In this document: positions 32,375 to 37,402 of the stretch, piece after piece | Numbering within the stretch: the first letter of the stretch is position 1 | Layout of the letters: each line of letters opens with the position of its first letter | Origin: JAZFYD01 sp036443405 | GTDB lineage: Bacteria; Planctomycetota; PLA2 | Assembly (NCBI GenBank): GCA_036443405.1 | Contig: JAZFYD010000143.1 | Location: forward strand, 1 to 37,402 | Direction of reading: 5' to 3' | DNA length: 37,402 nucleotides | Made by a program: the position numbers and the translations under genes | The notes under the pieces: model-generated | Told to the model about the DNA's origin: nothing | Databases searched by the model: none | Seen by the model: the letters and a program-made list of their open reading frames with translations, nothing else

Positions 32375-33997
32375 ATGCGCCTGACACGATCGTTGCTCCC
32401 GCTCCTGTTTGCTCTGCCCGCTGCGGGCGAGGACCAAAAGACCGTGCCGACGGTCCACGACTTCAGTTCAGCCGAGGGACAGACACCGTTCGTTTTTCGC
32501 CGCCGGCAAAAGGCCGTCGAGAAGCCCGAGCTGAAGGACGGGCGGCTGCAGATGCTGTTTGGCCGCGCGGAACACAAGACGTCGGTTGGGTTCGAGCGCA
32601 CCGCGTCCGGCGCCTACCGCCGCATCGACGCGCGCTTCACGCTGTCGCTCAAGGGGCAGAACGAGGGTGCGTGTTTTGCGCTGCTTCGTACCGGGCGTTT
32701 CGATCACAAGGGCTTGGTTTGGGATCCGCAACCGCCGCGCAAGACCTCGCCGGAGCTTCTGGCGACACCGGATTGGGCGGAGCCGAACCTGAAGGACTCC
32801 CTCGCCGTCGGGTTCGATGTGAGAAATCCGAAGGACGAGGACTGGTTCAACGAAAACGGGAACTTCTACGGGCGTCCCGAGCGTGAGGTCAGTCTTCACT
32901 TCGACGGGGTCGAGCGCGCCAACGCGCTTTGTCCGGCCGAACTGGCGACGGGCGAACCGGTGGCGGTGCGCGTTCTCGTCGAGTTCGTCGCCGGCGGCGC
33001 CGAGGTCACGGTGACGGTGGGGGAAGCCACGGTCTACGACCGCCACTTTCTCGCGCACGTCCTCCCGTACGAGTCCCGCGTCGGGTTCGGCGCGCACGGT
33101 ACGGGTGAGGGGTTTCTCGACGACGTATCGGTGAAGTTCGAACAACCGGCTGTGCACACGCCGGCGCCGATTCGCGTCGAGGCGATTCGCCGCGGCTGGG
33201 TGTATCCCCGCCACGGCACCGACACCCGTGAAGTCGACCTTCTGCCCGCGGAGTTCGCGACCGAACGCATCGTTGCGACGATCACCTACCGGCCGCCGAT
33301 GGCCCGCGACTTCTGGGACAGAAAATCCGCCGTGTATGTGTGGGACGACGCTGGCACCCGCGTCGAGATCGCGCGCGTTACGACACCGTTCATGCTGTTC
33401 GGGAGAAGCTACCGATACGACGTCGACGTCTCGAACTTCGCGCCGTTGCTCTTTGGGCGCCGGAAGATGGCCGTGATGGTCGGCAGCAACGTCGCGCGCG
33501 GTTTCCTGGTCGACCTGGACCTGGCGTATTACCGGAAGTCGGATGACCTTCCGCCCAGGCCGCGCGCGTTCAGCGTGCAGACGCTTTGGAGCGGCAACGC
33601 GCACTTCAACAAGAAGGACCACCTCAAGAACTTCTTCGCGCCGCGCACCGTTGCGGTTCCGGACGGAGCCAAGCGCGCGCTGGTCCGGATCTGTGTCAGC
33701 GGGCACGGGGTTATGGAGTTCACGGAACTCGGCCGCACGCTGACCGTCAACGGCGAGGAGTTTCGAAACCAACTCTGGAAGACGGACTGCTATCTCAATC
33801 CGCATCGCCCGCAATTCGGCACGTGGAAGTTCGATCGCGCCGGTTGGCAACCCGGCGGTATCGTCGAACCGTGGGTCGTCGACATCTCGCACGTTCTCGC
33901 GGCGGGCACTTTGAAGATCGGATACGCACCCGATACGTTCGAAGCCAAGAAATGGGCCAGCCACTGGGTCGAAGCCCAGGTGGTGTTTTTCAATTAG
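32375..33997 (+). CDS. exported lectin-like plus PNGase F-like domain protein
   Basis: The protein has 540 residues. The start ATG at 32375 follows AGGGG and gives a signal peptide (M-R-L-T-R-S-L-L-P-L-L-F-A-L-P-A-A-G). Residues ~20-260 resemble a concanavalin-A/L-type-lectin sandwich (F-A-L-L-R-T-G-R-F-D-H-K-G; S-L-A-V-G-F-D-V-R-N-P; V-S-L-H-F-D-G-V). Residues ~290-535 match the two barrels of peptide-N-glycosidase F: F-W-D-R-K-S-A-V-Y-V, I-A-R-V-T-T-P-F, then S-G-H-G-V-M-E-F and the conserved G-T-W-K-F-D-R-A-G-W-Q-P-G-G. Asp315 and Glu448 align with the essential Asp and Glu of PNGase F. The second Glu of the family (about T-E-T-W) is Gly/Ser here. It may release N-glycans or bind glycan or peptide substrates; activity is uncertain. 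Confidence 0.82.
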   Translation: MRLTRSLLPLLFALPAAGEDQKTVPTVHDFSSAEGQTPFVFRRRQKAVEKPELKDGRLQMLFGRAEHKTSVGFERTASGAYRRIDARFTLSLKGQNEGACFALLRTGRFDHKGLVWDPQPPRKTSPELLATPDWAEPNLKDSLAVGFDVRNPKDEDWFNENGNFYGRPEREVSLHFDGVERANALCPAELATGEPVAVRVLVEFVAGGAEVTVTVGEATVYDRHFLAHVLPYESRVGFGAHGTGEGFLDDVSVKFEQPAVHTPAPIRVEAIRRGWVYPRHGTDTREVDLLPAEFATERIVATITYRPPMARDFWDRKSAVYVWDDAGTRVEIARVTTPFMLFGRSYRYDVDVSNFAPLLFGRRKMAVMVGSNVARGFLVDLDLAYYRKSDDLPPRPRAFSVQTLWSGNAHFNKKDHLKNFFAPRTVAVPDGAKRALVRICVSGHGVMEFTELGRTLTVNGEEFRNQLWKTDCYLNPHRPQFGTWKFDRAGWQPGGIVEPWVVDISHVLAAGTLKIGYAPDTFEAKKWASHWVEAQVVFFN

Positions 33998-34038
33998 ACG
34001 CCACGTAACGCGAGCGCGTGAATCGCATCCGAGGAACC

Positions 34039-34683
34039 ATGGCGACACTCAAGACGCGACTGGACGCGATTCGCAAGGGATTTGAAAGCAAAGCTCCGGC
34101 CGAGGCTCTGGAGGTCATGCACCGCGCGACACGGGACCTCGCCGAGGAGATCGAGGTGGCGCCCGGCCTCGGCGTGGGGGACGCGTTTCCGCCGTTTCGT
34201 TTACCCGACTCGAGCGGCAACCCCGTCGATTCCGCGGCGCTGTTGGCGCGCGGTCCCCTGTTGCTGGTGTTGTTTCGCGGTCACTGGTGACCCTATTGCA
34301 ACGCGGAGCTGGACGCTCTGAACAAGCTGCAAGACAGGATCGAGAGCGCGGGCGGCACCCTCGTCGCGATCTCGCCGGAAACCGCGCCCACGAGCGCCAA
34401 GCTGATCGCCGACCGCAGGTTCCATTTCCCGATCTTGCGGGACGAAGGCAACGCCTACGCCGCGCAATTCAACATTCTCAACCGCCTGCCCGACGACCTG
34501 AAGGCGATCTACCTCGAGTTCGGCATCGACCTCGAGAAAACCAACGGCGAGCCGAGTTGGACGCTTCCCGTGCCGGGTTCCTATGTGATCGATCGGACGG
34601 GAATCATCCGCCACGCCACCGCGTCCGCGGACTACACGCAACGCCCCGAGCCGGACGAGTCGGTCGCGGCACTTGCGCAGTGA
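34039..34683 (+). CDS. AhpC/TSA-family peroxiredoxin, predicted selenoprotein (in-frame UGA = Sec84)
   Basis: The protein has 214 residues counting Sec84. The ATG at 34039 has GAGGA at 34031-34035. The N-terminal part (V-G-D-A-F-P-P-F-R-L-P-D, L-L-A-R-G-P-L-L-L-V-L-F-R-G-H-W) and the C-terminal part (P-Y-C-N-A-E-L-D-A-L, T-L-V-A-I-S-P-E-T, F-G-I-D-L, Y-V-I-D-R-T-G) are both typical of the AhpC/TSA family with the W-C-P-Y-C active site. The TGA at 34288 sits exactly where the first, peroxidatic Cys belongs, giving U-P-Y-C. The second Cys (87) is present. A SECIS-type hairpin lies 13-30 bases after the UGA, and the frame afterwards is intact to 34683. Peroxiredoxin-like selenoproteins with a U-x-x-C motif are known in bacteria. 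A nonsense mutation is the alternative. A genome search for selA/B/C/D would decide. Confidence 0.85.
34304..34320 (+). promoter_or_regulatory. bacterial SECIS-like hairpin
   Basis: CGGAGC (34304-34309), loop TGGAC (34310-34314) and GCTCTG (34315-34320) form a 6-bp stem with one G-U pair. The loop has G at its second and third position, the feature SelB recognises in bacterial SECIS elements. It starts 13 bases after the UGA, within the usual distance. An outer stem TTGCA/TGCAA (34296-34300 with 34328-34332) is also possible. Found by eye, not by a SECIS program. Confidence 0.6.
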
Positions 34684-34724
34684 GCTTGCGCAATCCGCCT
34701 CGCGTCGGCACAATCGCTGGCGCG

Positions 34725-35060
34725 ATGGAGATCCGCACACGGACCGAAGGTGACGTCACGCTGATGCGGCTGTCCGGCCACCTGGACGGCACGACCGTGG
34801 AGGATCTCAAGACTGAGGTCTCCGCGATCCAAACCGGGGGCGGCTCGCGCATCTGCCTCAGCTGCCAGCGCGTGGAGTTCATCGATTCCACGGCACTCGG
34901 ACAGCTCCTCGCGATGCACAAGAAGTTGAAGACGGGTGGCGGCGAACTGGTGATCAGCGAGCCTTCGCGTTTCCTGCAGTCCGCGATACGGACACTCGAG
35001 CTGTATCACATCCTCGAGATCTTCGACTCCGACAAAGACGCCATCGCCCACTTCGCGTAG
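34725..35060 (+). CDS. STAS domain protein (anti-sigma-factor antagonist)
   Basis: The protein has 111 residues, a single STAS domain. It starts at ATG 34725 with M-E-I-R-T-R-T-E-G-D-V-T-L-M-R-L-S-G-H-L-D-G, and has F-I-D-S-T-A-L-G-Q-L-L with Ser55 at the site phosphorylated in SpoIIAA-like antagonists. The C-terminal E-L-Y-H-I-L-E-I-F-D is also conserved. It would be controlled by an anti-sigma kinase, but none is in the window. It begins 41 bases after the selenoprotein gene on the same strand. Confidence 0.92.
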   Translation: MEIRTRTEGDVTLMRLSGHLDGTTVEDLKTEVSAIQTGGGSRICLSCQRVEFIDSTALGQLLAMHKKLKTGGGELVISEPSRFLQSAIRTLELYHILEIFDSDKDAIAHFA

Positions 35061-35158
35061 CCGGGTACCCGGTGGCCGCGCGGTCGCGGCGATGGTGCGC
35101 GTAGTTTTGGGCGCCGGAGGCAGGCAGCCGTCATGTTCGGTTGCTATGATCAGTTCAG

Positions 35159-35671
35159 GTGGGAACTACAGGACATCCGGGCTCTGCGGCCGCGTTGGAG
35201 GCCAAACGTTGGATCGACCTCCTTGGTGACCAGGTGCCGGTCGATGTGTTCGGCGCGGCCGCCGGCCGAGGGGTTCAAGTAGTAGAGGAGTCTCTGGCGC
35301 TCAATCTCACCGGTGCGCTGATCTGCGAGGCGGATACCGCAGCGCTCATCAACATCGAGGTGGGGGAGGCGATGCCGTGGCGGCGATACACGTGCGCGTT
35401 GCTCCTCGGCCACTTCGCGCAGCTTCCCGATAGCCCGACCTGCCACATTCACTTCGATCGTCGCACGCTGAAGGAAAAGTCCGCCGATGCGTTCGAGCCG
35501 GCCAACGCGTTCGCGCACGAGTTTGCGCTGAATCTCTTGATGCCCGAGGACACCCTGCGCAATCTCCACGCGCAGAACCCCGGCCTGTTCGAACTGGCGC
35601 GTCGCTGCGGAGTTCCGCCCGGCATCCTGAAGGAGCGGATCGACTGGCTGGGGTTGCCCGTCCTCGAATAA
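35159..35671 (+). CDS. ImmA/IrrE-like (DUF955) protein without the HExxH motif
   Basis: 170 residues from GTG 35159. The family features are a strand (A-L-I-N-I-E-V), R-R-Y-T-C-A-L-L-L-G-H-F and, later, E-P-A-N-A-F-A-H-E-F-A-L-N-L-L-M-P, the downstream helix with the third metal ligand and L-L-M-P end. Where active members have A-H-E-x-G-H, this protein has A-L-L-L-G-H: His81 and Glu82 are both Leu, while His85 remains. It is therefore probably not a peptidase and may act as a binding or sensor protein. There is no helix-turn-helix in the same chain. The STAS gene ends about 100 bases upstream. Confidence 0.75.
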   Translation: MGTTGHPGSAAALEAKRWIDLLGDQVPVDVFGAAAGRGVQVVEESLALNLTGALICEADTAALINIEVGEAMPWRRYTCALLLGHFAQLPDSPTCHIHFDRRTLKEKSADAFEPANAFAHEFALNLLMPEDTLRNLHAQNPGLFELARRCGVPPGILKERIDWLGLPVLE

Positions 35672-35738
35672 CCCGGCCCGGCGCGCCGTTTCAGCGGTCG
35701 TCGGACTCTTCGTCGCACCCCCCCTTTAGGACGGATAC

Positions 35739-35772
35739 TTGACATTCCGTCAGACTAGTCTAAATATTAGAC
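35739..35772 (+). promoter_or_regulatory. AT-rich promoter with palindromic operators
   Basis: TTGACA at 35739-35744 is a perfect -35 box. About 16-17 bases later TAAATA/AAATAT (35761-35767) can serve as -10. Two palindromes overlap it: AGACTAGTCT (35752-35761) and GTCTAAATATTAGAC (35758-35772). This is a sharp AT-rich island in GC-rich DNA. It lies about 95 bases upstream of the GTG at 35868, so it probably drives the exported-protein gene and is controlled by a dimeric repressor. Confidence 0.65.
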
Positions 35773-35867
35773 CATCACGGTTCCAAGAGGGGACCGATTC
35801 GAAGCCATGTCAGGCAGGCCAAGAAACGCGATACTCAAGGCCGCTGACCGTCAGGGAGGAATTCAAA

Positions 35868-36689
35868 GTGCGCAAACAACACAAGCTACTCGCGCTATTC
35901 GCGGTGCTCTTCTCATCGGTGCTGTTCGCCGATGAGCCGCCGGCCAAGAAACCCGAAGCCGAAGCCGAACCCAAGATCGAGATGGACGCGCGTTCGCGCG
36001 AGCTGTTCGACGCCTGGACCAAGATGGAGTACTTGCCGGCGAACGCGGGGCTCAAGAGCGGATCCTTGAAGATCGAAGCGGAGGCGGCTGGTTGGCAGGG
36101 ACAGATGAAGGGTGGCGCGACCTACTCGTGGGATGCGGCCAAGGACACGAGCTCGCTCGAATGGCGCGCCGATTCCGCGGCGATCGGCCAGGCGTTGGCC
36201 CGCGAGGGATACTCCAAGGAGAGCTTCGACCGTTGGTTCCTGTCCGACATGGAACGGAAGGGCCTCGAGGGGTGCAAGCTGACCTCGGAGGAAAAGGATG
36301 GGAACACCAAGATCACCGTGCATGGCAAAGCGAAGAGCATGGTGACCTCGATGCAGTTCGATGCCAACGGCGTGCTCGTGCAGCTAATGCGCCGGATCCC
36401 GGTGATGGGGAACAACGTCGATCTGACCGAACGCCGAGAGTACATGGATCACGGCGGGAAGAAGCTGCTCTCCAAGGAGCACTACGAAATGGAGATGCAG
36501 GGTTTCGGAACCGTGAGCGGAACGACGGAGTACACCTACACGGATGTCGGCGGGTTCCGCGTGCTCTCTGGGATCAAACAAGCCGGCAAGATGAACGGTC
36601 AGCCGGGCGGTTCCAAGACGATCAAGATCACGGATTACAACGTCGAAGGCGCTGCCGCGGGCACGTCCGACAAGAAACCCGAGAAGTAG
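35868..36689 (+). CDS. exported protein of unknown function
   Basis: The protein has 273 residues. The GTG at 35868 has AGGGAGGA at 35852-35859 and gives a signal peptide (V-R-K-Q-H-K-L-L-A-L-F-A-V-L-F-S-S-V-L-F), with cleavage near A-D. A short Lys/Pro/Glu-rich linker follows (P-P-A-K-K-P-E-A-E-A-E-P). The main domain is beta-rich (K-S-G-S-L-K-I-E-A-E-A; V-T-S-M-Q-F-D-A-N-G-V-L; T-E-Y-T-Y-T-D-V-G-G-F). It recalls periplasmic lipid- or ligand-carrying sandwiches, without a clear family. The regulated promoter at 35739 is its likely control. It is convergent with the methyltransferase at 36700, ten bases apart. Confidence 0.82.
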   Translation: MRKQHKLLALFAVLFSSVLFADEPPAKKPEAEAEPKIEMDARSRELFDAWTKMEYLPANAGLKSGSLKIEAEAAGWQGQMKGGATYSWDAAKDTSSLEWRADSAAIGQALAREGYSKESFDRWFLSDMERKGLEGCKLTSEEKDGNTKITVHGKAKSMVTSMQFDANGVLVQLMRRIPVMGNNVDLTERREYMDHGGKKLLSKEHYEMEMQGFGTVSGTTEYTYTDVGGFRVLSGIKQAGKMNGQPGGSKTIKITDYNVEGAAAGTSDKKPEK

Positions 36690-36699
36690 CGTGCCGGGG

Positions 36700-37402
36700 T
36701 CACTCCCAGGACGCGCAGATCCGGTTGCACTCGTCGATCTCTTCGACGGGTGTGACCGTCTCGGTCTCCGGCATCACCGCGGGTTCGACGCGGCAGAACA
36801 GGAAGTGGTTGTGCGTGAGGCCGGCTTCGTCCAGCCCGCGGCACCACTCCCGATAACCCGGTGTCTTGCGAAACGGCGTCAGGTGCCCTTCGAGCCGGGT
36901 TCGGTTCAGGCGGTGCGCGACGATGCGGCCGGTCGGAAACGCGCCGCGGAGAAGATCGATCAGAAGCGGCGTCTCGGCGTCCCCAGGGCTGTACGTCACG
37001 ATCTCGAAAACACCGTTTTCCTCCAGGTGCGCGGGCGCCCGCCCGAGGCACGCGCGCACGATGTCGAGGCCGTCCGCGCCGCCGTCGGAGTGGAGGAAGT
37101 GACTGGCCGCGGGCGGTGCGGGTTCAAACGGCGGGTTGATCAGGATCGCATCGAACTTGCGGTCGCCGAGCGGTTCGAACAGCGAACCCTGCACGAACTC
37201 GGGCTCGCCTTCGATCCCGTTGAGCTGCCAGTTGAACCGCGCGAACGCGAGCGCGCGCGGGTTGATGTCGACGCCGGTGACGTTGGCGCCTCGCGCTGCG
37301 GCCGTCACACAGTTCACGCCGGAACCCAGGCAAAGCTCGAGTACGTCGCCGCCCTCGAAAAACCGCGCGTTTCTCTGTAGGTAGACCTGCTCGAACATCA
37401 GC
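36700..37402 (-). CDS. class I methyltransferase with N-P-P-F motif (HemK/RsmC-like), 5' end outside window
   Basis: The last 232 residues from the ATG at 37398 are visible; the codon before it is still open at the window edge and the N-terminal domain is probably outside. Motif I is V-L-E-L-C-L-G-S-G-V-N-C-V-T-A-A, motif II ends G-V-D-I-N-P-R-A, and A-I-L-I-N-P-P-F-E-P is the N-P-P-Y/F motif of methyltransferases acting on amino groups of bases or glutamine. The C-terminus (V-T-P-V-E-E-I-D-E-C-N-R-I) is unusual. The substrate may be rRNA, protein or a small molecule. Confidence 0.85.
   Translation of the reverse strand, partial: LMFEQVYLQRNARFFEGGDVLELCLGSGVNCVTAAARGANVTGVDINPRALAFARFNWQLNGIEGEPEFVQGSLFEPLGDRKFDAILINPPFEPAPPAASHFLHSDGGADGLDIVRACLGRAPAHLEENGVFEIVTYSPGDAETPLLIDLLRGAFPTGRIVAHRLNRTRLEGHLTPFRKTPGYREWCRGLDEAGLTHNHFLFCRVEPAVMPETETVTPVEEIDECNRICASWE

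Noticed and set aside
32468..34048. 526-residue minus-strand open frame
   Set aside because: It is a shadow of the PNGase F-like gene and shows no family pattern of its own.
34288..34290. TGA in the peroxiredoxin read as a nonsense mutation
   Set aside because: It hits exactly the active-site Cys codon, the rest of the gene is intact, and a SECIS-type hairpin follows. The alternative is not excluded, only less likely.
1..37402. CRISPR arrays, complete insertion sequences and rRNA
   Set aside because: No regularly spaced short repeats, no transposase frame with inverted repeats and no rRNA signature were seen in the window.

Overview
The window is a GC-rich bacterial chromosome segment, above 60% G+C by eye. 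It carries about 37 protein-coding genes in short one- to three-gene units on both strands. The best guess at lineage is Planctomycetota or a relative; this is inference. The supporting signs are an ECF sigma factor fused through a membrane helix to carboxypeptidase-regulatory-like domains (19845-21920), a PEP-CTERM sorting tail (16989-17345), many secreted proteins of unknown function with N-terminal signal peptides, HEAT-repeat and lectin/PNGase F-like exported proteins, and GC-rich codon use. No ribosomal marker or intact tRNA gene is present to confirm it.

Layout. 1-5290: the 3' part of a very large STAND-type signalling ATPase with two membrane helices and a C-terminal domain that resembles CHAT but has lost the catalytic pair, followed at once by a companion protein of unknown function. 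This is the best candidate for an undescribed conflict or signalling module. 5291-6633: a small SRPBCC gene, then a gene-poor scar with two tandem ~160-bp repeats, each carrying the 5' part of a tRNA-Arg(CCU) gene. 6634-16788: exported proteins of unknown function, DinB, HEAT-repeat protein, FAD oxidoreductase, methyltransferase, DUF3313 lipoprotein, and a minus-strand run of nitrilase, uracil-DNA glycosylase, quinone-oxidoreductase-like MDR and threonine aldolase. 16789-18996: PEP-CTERM tail with terminator, DUF4287/DUF5655 protein, a membrane protein, and a head-to-head junction of two 5'-truncated genes. 18997-27995: DUF1801, S4, the ECF fusion, RibD_C, GNAT, two methyltransferases, two VOC proteins, an RhlE-like helicase and a DinB-like protein. 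28196-32259: a lipoprotein with a strong terminator, a tandem pair of ATP-grasp genes (one frameshifted), and an arsR-arsM arsenic unit. 32375-37402: a lectin/PNGase F-like exported protein, a peroxiredoxin with an in-frame UGA, a STAS protein, an ImmA/IrrE-like protein without its HExxH motif, an exported protein behind an AT-rich operator/promoter, and a partial methyltransferase.

Most striking observation: at 34039-34683 a complete AhpC/TSA peroxiredoxin reading frame is interrupted only by a TGA codon, exactly where the peroxidatic cysteine of the W-C-P-Y-C motif belongs. A hairpin of bacterial SECIS type lies 13 nt after it. This predicts a selenoprotein. No selA, selB, selC or selD is in the window, so the wider genome must supply them.

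Functional links that can be supported are few: arsR-arsM (arsenic sensing and methylation), the translationally coupled MDR-aldolase pair, the VOC/methyltransferase pairs, and the STAND/companion pair. Several genes are damaged: one ATP-grasp frameshift, a methyltransferase without a usable start, a receiver-domain fragment, an SRPBCC fragment and tRNA fragments. This points to frequent rearrangement, or in part to assembly errors.
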